NCBI RefSeq assembly: GCF_000227115.2
Contig: NC_016488.1
Coordinates: 558,001-622,000 of the forward strand
Reading direction: 5' to 3'
DNA: 64,000 bases
DNA from: Naumovozyma dairenensis CBS 421
Taxonomy: Eukaryota; Ascomycota; Saccharomycetes; Saccharomycetales; Saccharomycetaceae
The notes under the pieces are model-generated. The model searched no databases and had not been told where the DNA came from. It was given only the letters and a program-made list of their open reading frames with translations. The position numbers were made by a program, and so were the translations under genes. This document shows, piece after piece, positions 21,896-32,420 of the stretch. Each line of letters opens with the position of its first letter. Position 1 is the first letter of the stretch.

Positions 21896-23659
21896 ATGCA
21901 ATTAGAAACTATGTCGCTCTCAACTTACGTTAACAATAATAAGAATACTGATAATAATAACTCGAATGACAAGGATTTACTAATGGATTATCAACTTCAT
22001 GAACCTTTACATTCACTCTCGAGTTTTACCACATTTAATAACGAATATATGTTACCTTACGATGACTTGGACTTAGACACCAACATTGGCGAATCATTCA
22101 ACTATGAATACAATAATAATAATATTAATAATAACGCCAATATGAAGGAGACATTCGATAGCATGGCTACCCATTCTGATGCCATTCTAATCAATAACAA
22201 AAACACCGGCACTACTGCTACTGATGATAATAGTAGTGCTAAAAGAAGAGAATCCATTGCTCACTCCAAAGGTATGGGCGGTGTCTCTTGGGGCTCTCTT
22301 TCAATGGGTTCATGGTTAAAAGATAATAATACAAAAATTGCACATTCTAGTAAAATATCTAAACCATCATCAACAAAACGGAAGTCAATTAATATTAATA
22401 TCAATAATAGTTGGAAAATATTCGAGGATCTTGACTCGTTGGGAGAGGAAGAAGAAGAAGAAGGAGAGGACGAGGACAATAATAGTAAGACATCTTTGTC
22501 TCCTTCATCATCAACTTCTATATCAACATCATCTCCATCCCAAGAACATCAACCTATACACTCTTCACCTTCCTCATCCATATCATCATCAACATCATCA
22601 TCAGCATCAGCATCAGCATCAGCATCACAACATACATTATTGTTTCCTGATGAAACTTTAAATTACTCTCCATACTTACCTGATTTCGAAGAAAGTTATT
22701 GTAAAAATTATTCATGTTGTGGTGTTTCATTACCAAGTCTTCATGATTTATTGAAACATTACGAGGAAGTTCATATCGTTGTACCATCGGTACAATCATT
22801 GCATAATAATAATGGGAAATCAAATACTAATAACAATAATAATAACAATAACAATAGTGATAAAATTCAAAAGGGAAATAATAACAACACCAACAATAAT
22901 AATATTCAAACGCATAACAAGAAAATCATAACTAAAAAGACAAATAACAACATGCAAATATCTCAACTTAATAACATATCTAATAGAACAACAAATTTGA
23001 TTGATACTGTTTCTACAAATGATGTTTTCCTCGATTCTCCACCACATCATCTTATGATTGATCAAAATCTTAACAATTCTCGTAGTCAGGAAATAGATAT
23101 GAGTTTACATGAAAGACCGATAATACAAGATCTTCTCTATAATGGTAACTTTGCAGGACAAACTGAAACTGATGATGGGGGAGATACTATCCTGTCTGAT
23201 TATAATAAGGTATTAAATGAAACATATACCTATACTGTAGGTAATACAACCAGCGATATGACAGTTACTATTGACAATCCAGCAAGGAAATTATATGTGG
23301 AGAAGAACAATAACAAAGCTATTAAGAATAAGAAAAATAAAGAGCATTCCTCCTCCTCCTCCTCCTCGATGAAGAAGGATAAACCATTCCAATGTCCAGT
23401 GATTGGTTGTAATAAGACATATAAGAATCAAAATGGATTGAAATATCATAAATCACATGGTCATCAAAGTCAAAAATTGAAAGCTAACGATGATGGATCA
23501 TTTACAATTTTGAATCCTGATTCTAATGAACCATATGAAAATGGTCAAGATGGGATGAATTTATATGAATCTGATAAACCTTATCGTTGTGATTCATGTG
23601 GCAAAAGATACAAGAATTTGAATGGTTTGAAATATCATAAGGGACATTCTACTCATTAG
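21896..23659 (+). CDS. SFP1: Sfp1, zinc-finger regulator of ribosome biogenesis
   Basis: Transcription factor that links TOR and PKA signalling to ribosomal-protein and ribosome-assembly genes and to cell size. The 587-residue product (yeast 683) has the diagnostic motif RRESIAHSKGMGGVSWGS near 120-137. A partial finger (YCKNYSCCGVSLPSLHDLLKHY) lies near 269-290. Two C-terminal C2H2 fingers follow, CPVIGCNKTYKNQNGLKYH near 500-518 and CDSCGKRYKNLNGLKYH near 564-580. Long Asn, Ser and Glu runs lie between. Met6 is an alternative start. It is divergent from DUS3 and tandem with SEI1, as in S. cerevisiae. Confidence 0.96.
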   Translation: MQLETMSLSTYVNNNKNTDNNNSNDKDLLMDYQLHEPLHSLSSFTTFNNEYMLPYDDLDLDTNIGESFNYEYNNNNINNNANMKETFDSMATHSDAILINNKNTGTTATDDNSSAKRRESIAHSKGMGGVSWGSLSMGSWLKDNNTKIAHSSKISKPSSTKRKSINININNSWKIFEDLDSLGEEEEEEGEDEDNNSKTSLSPSSSTSISTSSPSQEHQPIHSSPSSSISSSTSSSASASASASQHTLLFPDETLNYSPYLPDFEESYCKNYSCCGVSLPSLHDLLKHYEEVHIVVPSVQSLHNNNGKSNTNNNNNNNNNSDKIQKGNNNNTNNNNIQTHNKKIITKKTNNNMQISQLNNISNRTTNLIDTVSTNDVFLDSPPHHLMIDQNLNNSRSQEIDMSLHERPIIQDLLYNGNFAGQTETDDGGDTILSDYNKVLNETYTYTVGNTTSDMTVTIDNPARKLYVEKNNNKAIKNKKNKEHSSSSSSSMKKDKPFQCPVIGCNKTYKNQNGLKYHKSHGHQSQKLKANDDGSFTILNPDSNEPYENGQDGMNLYESDKPYRCDSCGKRYKNLNGLKYHKGHSTH

Positions 23660-24233
23660 TACGCATACAACATACACACACTTTTTTATATATTATAATA
23701 GGCTATATTCTTATGGAGTTCGCAATATAGTCTTCAGGGTTTTTGTTTGTTTTATACATTTATATAAGTTTTTAATATTTCTTTTTTTATTTTCATTTAC
23801 TCTAACAAACGTTTTTCTTCATTTATTATTTGACAAGTTAAATCTACAGGATGGTATTACTTAAGGTGTTCTCTAAGTCTAATTTCTATGTATTAATCAA
23901 GGTCACTGTGTTAGACGAATCCTCTTGCCGGTGAGGAACTGTTTCTTGATCCTGCATGTACGTACGAATGTATAATAAAATCTATAGATTATATTTACTA
24001 TGCTGCAAACGCGAAAGATACCGAGAAAAGCGTTATATACATAGACAAAGGTATAATCTTATGTATACTATATAAAGTCATATTCAGATCGGAAGACCGA
24101 GACCAAGGAAACCTCTTTTCAGAGTTATTTTGTTTTATTTTTCAATTGATCTCACTGTGATCTTTTAATTAATTTATCTGAAGGGAGATATACACGCAAG
24201 CTCAAAGATTCAAGAAAGTTACCCACTAGTAGT
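23660..24233. other. SFP1 3' flank and SEI1 promoter
   Basis: A 574 bp gap. I see T-rich and TATATA-type sequence but no specific regulatory element or RNA gene. Confidence 0.5.
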
Positions 24234-25382
24234 ATGATCATTAATATTACACGCCCTTTAAAATTGATCCAATGGTCAAGTTACATTTTATTTTTCATTC
24301 TCATAGATTTGGTAATCTTAATACCGTTAGCTTTTTTAATATTTGATGATTTCTATTCAAGATTATTACCATCTGATTCTTCACAATGGGTCCCTATTTC
24401 TGCCTTCCATAATAATATTAGGAATCCTTCCCATTCTTCCCGTTCTTCTTCTTCCAAGAATGTTTATTTATTTTCTCAAAAGATCAATAGAATATCATCC
24501 AACACAATCGAATTATCCCCCTCACCATTATTACCATCCATTGAAAGTAACGGATTAGAACAACAGATCGCATTACGTGAGGAGATTAATTATCTCTTAG
24601 ATTTAAACCTTGAATTTTTCTGTTTAAACAATATAAACTCAAGACATCGTATTGATTCCATCGAGATTGATATCTTCTCCATGAACATGAAACAGAGCAC
24701 GGACCCAGAAACAGATTTTGAAAACATTGAAAAGATTCATAAACAATTATTGTATCATTATTCTCAACCTATAATTTGTCTTGACGTGAATGATTCCGTC
24801 GTGACTTCGGAACTTCACAAACAGACCCCGAAGACGTCTTCCTCCTCTGCGTTAAGATTAGCAATGTATGAGAAGGAATGGATGAATACGATCCATTTAC
24901 AAGACGTAATGAATTTAAACTCCAGCATTACGAACCTCGTCCTTCGCATCAAGACGACAATAGGGACAGAAACTAGCGATAATGAGTTGATTTTCAAGAT
25001 GAATGAATGTTTCATGGTATTTAATATGAATTTCTCACAAGGGTTACGGAATATCATGTTAAAGAAACGGTTCATTACTTATGTGGTTGGTACAGTTATA
25101 TGCTTCACCATTATGAGTTTGTTGTTATTCTTTAGTGTTCTGATTGTTGTTTATTTATTTTCATCATCTTCGCGCCGTCTCAAATCCGAGGCGGAAGCGG
25201 TTGCGAGTGAAGAAAAACATGGTGGTGGTGTTTCAGACGGGTATCGATGGGTTCCAGTTTCTTCTTCTTCTTTCAATGATGAACAGTATAAAGTAGATAA
25301 AAAGAATGAGCATGAGAGTGTGAATGTGAATGAGAATGAGAATGAGATTCGTGATCGTATAAGGAAAGTCCCCATAGCATAA
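24234..25382 (+). CDS. SEI1: Seipin homologue Sei1/Fld1, lipid-droplet biogenesis
   Basis: ER membrane protein that organises lipid-droplet assembly sites together with Ldb16 in yeast. The N-terminus RPLKLIQWSSYI leads into transmembrane helix 1 (about 17-37), followed by the conserved FYSRLLPSDSS. A lumenal domain contains LDLNLEFFC near 122 and ICLDVNDSV near 181. It ends with NFSQGLRNIMLKKRF and a second transmembrane helix (about 282-307). At 382 aa it exceeds yeast Sei1 (285), mainly by a Ser-rich insert in the lumenal part and a longer charged, Asn/Glu-repeat cytosolic tail of about 75 residues. DUS4 starts only 44 bp downstream. Confidence 0.95.
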   Translation: MIINITRPLKLIQWSSYILFFILIDLVILIPLAFLIFDDFYSRLLPSDSSQWVPISAFHNNIRNPSHSSRSSSSKNVYLFSQKINRISSNTIELSPSPLLPSIESNGLEQQIALREEINYLLDLNLEFFCLNNINSRHRIDSIEIDIFSMNMKQSTDPETDFENIEKIHKQLLYHYSQPIICLDVNDSVVTSELHKQTPKTSSSSALRLAMYEKEWMNTIHLQDVMNLNSSITNLVLRIKTTIGTETSDNELIFKMNECFMVFNMNFSQGLRNIMLKKRFITYVVGTVICFTIMSLLLFFSVLIVVYLFSSSSRRLKSEAEAVASEEKHGGGVSDGYRWVPVSSSSFNDEQYKVDKKNEHESVNVNENENEIRDRIRKVPIA

Positions 25383-25426
25383 AAGTACATACACATAAGC
25401 AAGCACACGCGCAAGCACGGGAGGAT

Positions 25427-26485
25427 ATGAGCAAACATGAAGAAATAACCAATAGACGATACCCAATACCACCACCACCACGAAGGAAGGTGGATCCATT
25501 ATTAATGTTAAAAGATAACACAAAGATCACAACGATTGCCGGTCCCATGGTTAGATATTCGAAATTACCCTTCCGTCAATTAGTTAGACAATACCATTGT
25601 GATATAGTATATACTCCCATGATTTTGGCACGTGAATTTGTAAGGAATGGTCATGCAAGGATTTCAGATTTCTCTACTTGCCAATTGGATACTCCTTTAA
25701 TTGTTCAAGTGGGTGTTAATAATGTTAGTGATCTTTTGAAATTCGTTGAGATGGTGGCGCCCTTTGTGGATGCGGTGGGGATAAATTGTGGATGTCCCAT
25801 TAAAGAACAAATTAGAGAAGGGATTGGTTGTGCTTTAATTTATAATGAAGAATTACTCATTGAGATGGTTAAAGAGGTAAAATTGAAATGGAAAGATCAA
25901 ATACGACTAGAAACGAAAATTAGAATTCATGATGATTGGGATAGAAGTTTAAAGCTATGCGTCGGACTTTGTGAAGTTGGAGTGGATTGGATTACCATTC
26001 ATGGTAGAACGAGAACTACAAGATCATCTCAACCTGTCAATTTGGATGCAATCAAATATATTATTGAAGGGATCAGGAAGGCAGGGTTTGAAGATATCCC
26101 CATTGTCGCTAATGGTGATTGTTTTACAATGAAGGATTTCAAAAAAATCGCTGAATATACTAAATGTCAAGGTGTTATGGCCGTAAGAGGCTTATTAAAT
26201 AATCCAGCTTTATTTTCAGGATATGATATTTGTCCCTGGAGTTGTATTGAAAATTTCTGGTATTGGGTTATTGAATTTGGAGGAATACCATATCAATTAA
26301 TACAACATCATTTTTATTGTATGTTAGAAAATATGAATTTGAAAAAGAAATTATTGAATGAAATGATGGAAATTAAGAGTTTGGTTCAATTAATGGATTG
26401 GTTTGATGATAATTTTGAATTGAAAAGGTACAATAATATTGGATTTGGTCAATCAATAGAAATACCGTATCGTATAAAAGATTAA
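25427..26485 (+). CDS. DUS4: tRNA dihydrouridine synthase 4
   Basis: FMN-dependent enzyme that makes dihydrouridine at positions 20a and 20b in the D-loop of cytoplasmic tRNAs. The 352-residue product (yeast 367) shows IAGPMVRYSKLPFRQL near 36-51, YTPMILAREFVRN near 63-75, the catalytic Cys in INCGCPIKEQ near 123, THGRTR near 194 and VANGDC near 229. The conserved tail WFDDNFELKRY follows. It begins 44 bp after SEI1, so its promoter must overlap the end of that gene. RPL31B, which follows DUS4 in S. cerevisiae, is absent. Confidence 0.97.
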   Translation: MSKHEEITNRRYPIPPPPRRKVDPLLMLKDNTKITTIAGPMVRYSKLPFRQLVRQYHCDIVYTPMILAREFVRNGHARISDFSTCQLDTPLIVQVGVNNVSDLLKFVEMVAPFVDAVGINCGCPIKEQIREGIGCALIYNEELLIEMVKEVKLKWKDQIRLETKIRIHDDWDRSLKLCVGLCEVGVDWITIHGRTRTTRSSQPVNLDAIKYIIEGIRKAGFEDIPIVANGDCFTMKDFKKIAEYTKCQGVMAVRGLLNNPALFSGYDICPWSCIENFWYWVIEFGGIPYQLIQHHFYCMLENMNLKKKLLNEMMEIKSLVQLMDWFDDNFELKRYNNIGFGQSIEIPYRIKD

Positions 26486-26502
26486 TGTGCATCAATAGCA
26501 AC

Positions 26503-26547
26503 TATATATAGTATAATATAGTATAATATAATATAATATAATATAAA
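26503..26547. repeat. AT-rich tandem repeat (ATATA / GTATAATATA units)
   Basis: Imperfect short AT units just after the DUS4 stop. They resemble TATATA-type 3'-end efficiency elements. Confidence 0.8.
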
Positions 26548-26747
26548 TCTGTTATATGGAATGAACATATATTATATGTAGCTAACTCGATCGGGCTTTC
26601 CTTGCTTTGTCGCCCTTTCTTGGGAGGAACTTGCTTCATCACTATGAAATGAAATATATTCAATTTTTTTTTTTATTTTCTAAAAATTCGGTTTTGAACT
26701 ATGGACATATGTAGTAGTTAACAACAAGATTTTGGTTAACTAGTGCA

Positions 26748-26781
26748 AGAGACAGAGACAGAAACAGAGACAGAGACAGAG
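26748..26781. repeat. (GAGACA)n microsatellite with one interruption
   Basis: About six units of AGAGAC with a single GAAACA variant, roughly 135-170 bp before the ATG of the YLR407W homologue. Confidence 0.9.
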
Positions 26782-26915
26782 CACAACCTGCGTTTAGTGA
26801 GGAGCAGTATCCTATAACAAGTAATCAGCACTTTTTAAAAACAAAACACACAATCTATATCGTTTCACTCTGTGTCAACATAGACAGAAGATAAACGATC
26901 AACATTAACAAAAAT

Positions 26916-27692
26916 ATGATATCGAGCAAACATCGTAACACTGGCAATACGGCTACTACCACCACTATTACTGCTACGCAAACGGTTCAAACCAATCCCA
27001 AAAAATCATCAGTCAAATCAACTCTCTCAAATACATTCCATAAATGGAAAACAACATTGAGGAAAATTACACATGAAACATTGAATTCATTAGATGAATC
27101 TAGTTCCAGTGATGACAAGATTGACGCACTATTCCATGCAAATGCAGCATCTAATACTGATGAGAATTTGGCAAAATTGGAACGGTTAGAGAAAAAAGAA
27201 ACTGCTCTTCTTACTCAAAATAATACTGAGCAACTCATCACGAAGGATGATCATGATGCTGTGCATGCTCCAACTCCCATAACGAGCAATACAACCACAA
27301 CACTACAAGATGGTGATGATGACAAACCAAGCGAAGAAGAAGAAGAAGAAACTTATGAAACATATAATTCTGAATTAGAATGTGCTAAACTTCGATCCAA
27401 ATGCGAAAGTGAAAATAAACCATTCATCGAGGGCCATTTGATTTGGGAACATAGAAGAGAACTTTGGAATAAACCTCGAAATGATATAAAAATTGATCAA
27501 GCGGAAATTGCTTCAAGAAGAAAAGTATTTCAATCTATCCCAGAACAATATTATCCTAGAATCTATAAAAAACTAGTTGTTGATGATAAGCCATTACGAG
27601 AACCTTTGAATTTGGAAGACGCTATGAAAATTATAAACGCTGGTTGGCATGAAACGAAAAAATGGGCAAATGCTGCCAATGGCTTACCGTAG
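26916..27692 (+). CDS. Conserved protein of unknown function (YLR407W homologue)
   Basis: Assigned by position between DUS4 and BLS1 and by its general build; S. cerevisiae YLR407W (228 aa) has no established molecular function. The 258-residue product has a Thr/Asn/Ser-rich N-terminus, a basic stretch near 35-55 and an acidic run near 140-150. The C-terminal block (about 165-258) is more ordered, with HLIWEHRRELWN, PEQYYPRIYKKLV and a final KPLREPLNLEDAMKIINAGW. That block looks like the conserved core. No known domain was recognised. Confidence 0.75.
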   Translation: MISSKHRNTGNTATTTTITATQTVQTNPKKSSVKSTLSNTFHKWKTTLRKITHETLNSLDESSSSDDKIDALFHANAASNTDENLAKLERLEKKETALLTQNNTEQLITKDDHDAVHAPTPITSNTTTTLQDGDDDKPSEEEEEETYETYNSELECAKLRSKCESENKPFIEGHLIWEHRRELWNKPRNDIKIDQAEIASRRKVFQSIPEQYYPRIYKKLVVDDKPLREPLNLEDAMKIINAGWHETKKWANAANGLP

Positions 27693-27807
27693 AACCACAA
27701 CACCTATATATATGTATTTTTTGTACATCTCTCCAGAAAAGAAGAAAAAAGCTATTATTCTTTTAGAAAACAAATATACACTAAATATTCTAACAGTAGA
27801 AAATATG

Positions 27808-28134
27808 TCATCCTTTACGTTCTTTGATCAATTGCAAAGTAGTCTCAAGAACCCTCAAGTCTCTATCAACTAAAGCTGCATCAATTTGAAGATCTCCATC
27901 TTGTACAACAACATTATTATACTTCGTACAAAGTCCCTGCATCGGTTTTAAACATTTATTTTTGAACCTATCATCATGTAATTCAATCAATTTCTTAAAT
28001 TGAACATCATTAATGTATTTATTATTGTTTTCAATCTCTTTCAAAGTCTTGGACACTTCTGTCGGCGTTTCTGAATTTATTATCCTTTTAAATAATTCCT
28101 CTAATTCTCCATAGGTTTTCGTCGTCGATGTCAT
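27808..28134 (-). CDS. BLS1: Bls1, BLOC-1 complex subunit
   Basis: Subunit of the yeast BLOC-1-like complex, which works with the Msb3 GTPase-activating protein in endosomal Rab5 (Vps21) control. The 108-residue product (yeast 122) is a small helical protein with VQFKKLIELHDDRFKNKCL near 48-66 and VDRDLRVLETTLQL near 89-102, both typical of Bls1. It is convergent with the YLR407W homologue and lies just downstream of UTP21 on the same strand, as in S. cerevisiae. Confidence 0.88.
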   Translation of the reverse strand: MTSTTKTYGELEELFKRIINSETPTEVSKTLKEIENNNKYINDVQFKKLIELHDDRFKNKCLKPMQGLCTKYNNVVVQDGDLQIDAALVDRDLRVLETTLQLIKERKG

Positions 28135-28185
28135 ATATGCTTTAATTATACTACAGGTTTCTCTTCCTTCTTACTCATTCTCCCT

Positions 28186-28198
28186 CACACACACACAC
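28186..28198. repeat. CA dinucleotide run
   Basis: A short CA repeat about 50 bp upstream of the BLS1 ATG. Confidence 0.85.
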
Positions 28199-28394
28199 TC
28201 CACGTTCATACATGTCTTATAATCTTTTAAGAAGTCTTCTTGGTTATCTTTCCTTTTAACTATTTCGTAGAGACTCTACGTACGTACATTCTTTTTTTAC
28301 AATTTTGATAGCGCCAATTTTTAAAGAAAATAAGTACTTTTATATATGTTTACACTATTTAACAATTTCATATGTAGATTGCATATAAATCACA

Positions 28395-31244
28395 TCATGC
28401 CGTCGATACAAAACTAATGACACCTGAACAGAATTTAACCAACTCTTCTAATTTGTCATCATCTTGTTTATGCACCTCTTCCCATTTCTTTAATGCTTCA
28501 TTGATACCAACATCACGATTGTTACTATGAATGACATCGCCATGTGCTTTAAATAATAAACTCATAAATGCTTCATATAATTCAAAATTCTTATTACTTT
28601 TCAAACCTTGTGTTAACGATTCAATAAACCAAACAATTTCATCAAACGGTTCAAAGGCATTGATTGATCTAATTTCTAAATCAATGGTACCAGGTGATAA
28701 AGTAACCAAATTGTTTAAGAATAATTCATAGTTATCAATTTCATGACCTTCTCTCAATAATTTGGTAAATTTAGATTCAAATACAGCATGCCCCTTTGTA
28801 GGTTTGAATTTATTTAATTGTTCTTCAGCATCAATTATTTTATTATTCGCCATTTCACGTTGCGCAATTTTTTCTGGAGTCTCCTCAATGCTAACACCTT
28901 CTCTACCACTTGCTTCATCACCTACCTTTTCACCTGATAATTGAAGGAAAAATGGAGCCTTTTCTGGTTTCTTTACAGCTTCCTTGGGTTTAGATCTTTC
29001 TCTAATAACGTCCAGGTTTAATAGTGTCTTCATCTTGTTTCTTGGACCCATAGATAACGTTAATAACGATTCATTAATTTGTTCCAATGAACTATACATA
29101 TTCAAATCCATGCCAGAGTCTTCCTCTTGAATAGAATCATCAAAGGCCCCACTTAACAATGTTTCATTCCCAGAAAGTGACCCATTTGGTAATAATAGTT
29201 TTTCAAATTCTTCTTCATTGATACTTCTTGTCGAAATAGCTTTAAATTGAGCTCTATTAGTCCATATACAAATACCATTCCCCAATACATGTGTTGTAGC
29301 TAACATATCACCATGTGGTGAAAATTTCAAATTCGTTGCAACATTATCTAATTTAATACCATCAATACATCCACCTGTTGGTAAATCCCATGTTCTAATC
29401 GTAGAATCTAATGAAGCAGAAACAATCCAACGACCATCTGGTGAAAAATCTAATGATGTAATTCTATTACTATGACCCCATAATTGACGAACAACCCTTT
29501 GAGTCATCGCATCAATGACAATAATTGATAAATCATCTAACGCTAGGGCAAATAAATCTGATGAACGATGATAAACCATAGATGTGATTGGTGCATCTAA
29601 TTGTAATCTACCTAGCAAAGTAGATTTATTGAAATCATAAAACCCAACAAGACCATCAAGACCACATGAAACCATCTTACGATTCATACCATCTAATGCA
29701 ATTCCTGTAACTGCCTTCTTATGCAATTTATATTTCTTACGTAAAATACCACTTTGCATATTATACACATGAATACCACCATTTGATGACCCCACAAAGG
29801 CAAAATTACCACATTGTGACAAAGCAACTGATTTCACAACACCATCATCTGTCAATTTCAAACTCCATCTCCCAACTCTTTTATTACGCATATCCCAAGT
29901 TCTGGCAAATTTTTCATCTTTATGAGCAGTCACGATATTTTCCCAATCACCAATCCTAGCATTTTCAATTGCCATAGAAATAATTTCAGGGAATTTCTCT
30001 TTAATTGTACTACCAGCAACTCTCCCACCATCTTGTTTCTTATGAACCCTTTGTGATAATTCTTGAGATTGTGCATCTTTCCTTAAAGAAAACCCCCATA
30101 ATGATTTATCTCTAGAAGCAGACAACAAGAAATGAGATTCATCATCAGCAAACGTGATCGCACTAGGAGGTTGAGAGTGACCACCTCTAGAACGTAAGAA
30201 TCTTGGAGGTTGCACCACATTCTCTCCTCCGTCTATATCATTTGTAGTGGTGGATAATGATGGATCAAACACATACTCTTTCAATGAATTATCACCACCT
30301 GAAGTTACGAGAATGGGTTGACCGTTCAAGAATGTGGATTTAGTTACACCACCGAAACTTTCTCTATGAATGTTTTTCAGAACATGGATACGAGAACGAC
30401 GATTCAGGTCATAAAATACTAGGTCTCCTGAATGAGTACCAATACATATATGAGGGGATCCGTCTGTTCTGAATGAGATGGTGGAGATTTTCAAATTTGG
30501 CATCTTTATGGTACGGATTTTTTTACCCTTCTTCATATTGAACATGATTATGTCCCCTGTGATTGTACCTAGAGCGATAATATCTAATGCAGGGGCAGGT
30601 TCTGCTGCAGTGATTTGGTCAGGGAACTCAGGAGAGGAATATAATAGTTTCCCCGTACGAATGTTGAAAAGTAAGACGTTGTTCTTGGTGACCACCACAA
30701 TCTTGTTTAGGTATGTGGCTAAATGATGGATTGAGATCATTGGTCCACCTTGTAATGGTGTGATTGATAGTTTGGTATAGAAGTCTGTTGCATATTTGTC
30801 TTGAGATAATTTCTTTTTGTAAATGAAAATGGAATTGTCGTCTGTTCCGATACATAAATATTCACCAAAGACACAGATTTGCTTGACATGGGCTTTAGTA
30901 TCTTCTAGTGCAATTAAATGTTCTTGAATACCACGTTTGTAGATTCCGACTTTATTATCGAACCCGACAAATACATGATGGAAATGTGTCGCTAATGTAG
31001 TGATGGGAGATTCAGTTTCCTTTTCAGAGATGAATAAAAGATGTAAATTGTTGGCATCATATATTTGAAAAGATTTACCAATACTAGTAACAATATAGAA
31101 TGTGGATCCTAAAGTACCTACGGCGAATGGGACACCATTGCTGACATTACCAACGATTCTAAATGGTGAGAAGACTTTGGATGCCTGTTTGGCAGTGACA
31201 ACATCACTGTCGATGGTTTTTCTTTTTTTAACAATTTGGGTCAT
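28395..31244 (-). CDS. UTP21: Utp21, WD40 subunit of the SSU processome (UTP-B)
   Basis: Component of the UTP-B module needed for U3-dependent 18S pre-rRNA processing in the nucleolus. The 949-residue product (yeast 939) starts with a basic segment and the conserved FSPFRIVGNVSNGVPFAVGTLG near 25-46. Two WD40 propellers follow over about residues 40-670, with WD repeats such as SLDFSPDGRWIVSASLDSTIRTWDL near 603-627. The Utp21-specific C-terminal domain covers about 720-949. It is divergent from VIP1. A PAC-like site lies upstream. Confidence 0.97.
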   Translation of the reverse strand: MTQIVKKRKTIDSDVVTAKQASKVFSPFRIVGNVSNGVPFAVGTLGSTFYIVTSIGKSFQIYDANNLHLLFISEKETESPITTLATHFHHVFVGFDNKVGIYKRGIQEHLIALEDTKAHVKQICVFGEYLCIGTDDNSIFIYKKKLSQDKYATDFYTKLSITPLQGGPMISIHHLATYLNKIVVVTKNNVLLFNIRTGKLLYSSPEFPDQITAAEPAPALDIIALGTITGDIIMFNMKKGKKIRTIKMPNLKISTISFRTDGSPHICIGTHSGDLVFYDLNRRSRIHVLKNIHRESFGGVTKSTFLNGQPILVTSGGDNSLKEYVFDPSLSTTTNDIDGGENVVQPPRFLRSRGGHSQPPSAITFADDESHFLLSASRDKSLWGFSLRKDAQSQELSQRVHKKQDGGRVAGSTIKEKFPEIISMAIENARIGDWENIVTAHKDEKFARTWDMRNKRVGRWSLKLTDDGVVKSVALSQCGNFAFVGSSNGGIHVYNMQSGILRKKYKLHKKAVTGIALDGMNRKMVSCGLDGLVGFYDFNKSTLLGRLQLDAPITSMVYHRSSDLFALALDDLSIIVIDAMTQRVVRQLWGHSNRITSLDFSPDGRWIVSASLDSTIRTWDLPTGGCIDGIKLDNVATNLKFSPHGDMLATTHVLGNGICIWTNRAQFKAISTRSINEEEFEKLLLPNGSLSGNETLLSGAFDDSIQEEDSGMDLNMYSSLEQINESLLTLSMGPRNKMKTLLNLDVIRERSKPKEAVKKPEKAPFFLQLSGEKVGDEASGREGVSIEETPEKIAQREMANNKIIDAEEQLNKFKPTKGHAVFESKFTKLLREGHEIDNYELFLNNLVTLSPGTIDLEIRSINAFEPFDEIVWFIESLTQGLKSNKNFELYEAFMSLLFKAHGDVIHSNNRDVGINEALKKWEEVHKQDDDKLEELVKFCSGVISFVSTA

Positions 31245-31351
31245 TGTTCAAAAAATGCTATAAGCTTCTCTTGCACTGATAATCCTGTCGAAAAGTTACT
31301 TGATGATATGTATTTTATACAACTTCAAGCTTGTTTTAAAGTAACAATTTC

Positions 31352-31361
31352 AGCTCATCGA
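31352..31361 (-). promoter_or_regulatory. PAC-like element upstream of UTP21
   Basis: On the minus strand it reads TCGATGAGCT, one base from GCGATGAGCT, the PAC motif bound by Tod6/Dot6 before ribosome-assembly genes. Its place 108 bp before an SSU-processome gene fits that regulon. Confidence 0.6.
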
Positions 31362-32400
31362 TAGTATTTTCCAGATTTGCTTCTATGTTATTTTTTCACC
31401 AATTTTTTTTCATTTGGCACATTGGTGTCACAGTCGTTTTTTCTCGCGGCGTCACAAATAAGTTTTTATAATATTTATCTTTTATTATATAGATAAATTA
31501 CCACGTGAAACTTGGGTTAAGCTGATACGTTTGCGTGCAACAGCGTAAATTCTTGATATTCTGGTCCTCACTATGCATTGCTTAAACTGTCTTGCACATT
31601 TTTCTTTACTGTTGGGTTATAGCTAAAATCGTATTGCTTTAGTCGTGCAAACTATAAACAATTACCTGAATTATTGCCTTTGGTTCGGAAAGGGGGACAA
31701 CATTTGAAGGAAGTCTATATTATTTATATCTTGCCTTTCGACCCATATTTCCTAGGTCCATTCAGTGTAAGAAACACCTTGGTAAAGAGTGTTAGCATCA
31801 TTGGGTTTGTTAGGAAAACAGCTTTATAAATATTTGCCATTTATGATTTCTTCATGTTTCTGAGATGAGTTTTCCTAATTCTTTCATCCGTCTTTGATTG
31901 TGAAGTTCGTGATAGGGTTAGAATTACTTCGGTATTTTTCACTTCAAAGAGCTCCGAAGCTCCCACTGACAGTGAATTTGCAGACTATTTGAGGGAATGT
32001 CTTGTCATCTTTTCACCTATTTAGTGTTAGTGATTACATCTTAAAATATTGTACCAGAATTCAAGTATTTGAACAACGATTCAAGATGCGAAAGAGGTTC
32101 GATAAAACTCCTACTTATAAACTCATACATATATAGTACAAAGAAAATAGGAAAACAAGTTTCTCCCTCTAGATGATCTAATCAGCGGGAATGTAAGTAG
32201 GGGATCAACAAAGGAAAATATTTACATCAAGCCGTAAACATGCAAAAGTTTGAATGGAATACACCATTTTCCTTCCTACACTTGAGACGGTAATAAAAAA
32301 ACGAACAACTATTCACTGGTCATATCGGTATGTCGTGATTAAAGGAATGAATAAGCAACTGGAGTGGGAGTTGGCTGGCTACCTTCAATATAGACTGACT

Positions 32401-32420
32401 ACTCTACTCTACTCTACTCT
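32401..32420. repeat. (ACTCT)4 microsatellite
   Basis: Four perfect pentanucleotide units in the VIP1 upstream region. Confidence 0.9.

Larger units (their letters stand above)
26486..26915. other. Gap between DUS4 and the YLR407W homologue
   Basis: This 430 bp stretch corresponds to the site of RPL31B in S. cerevisiae, but no ribosomal-protein reading frame or splice signals are present. It contains an AT-rich repeat (26503-26547) and a GAGACA-type repeat (26748-26781). Confidence 0.6.
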
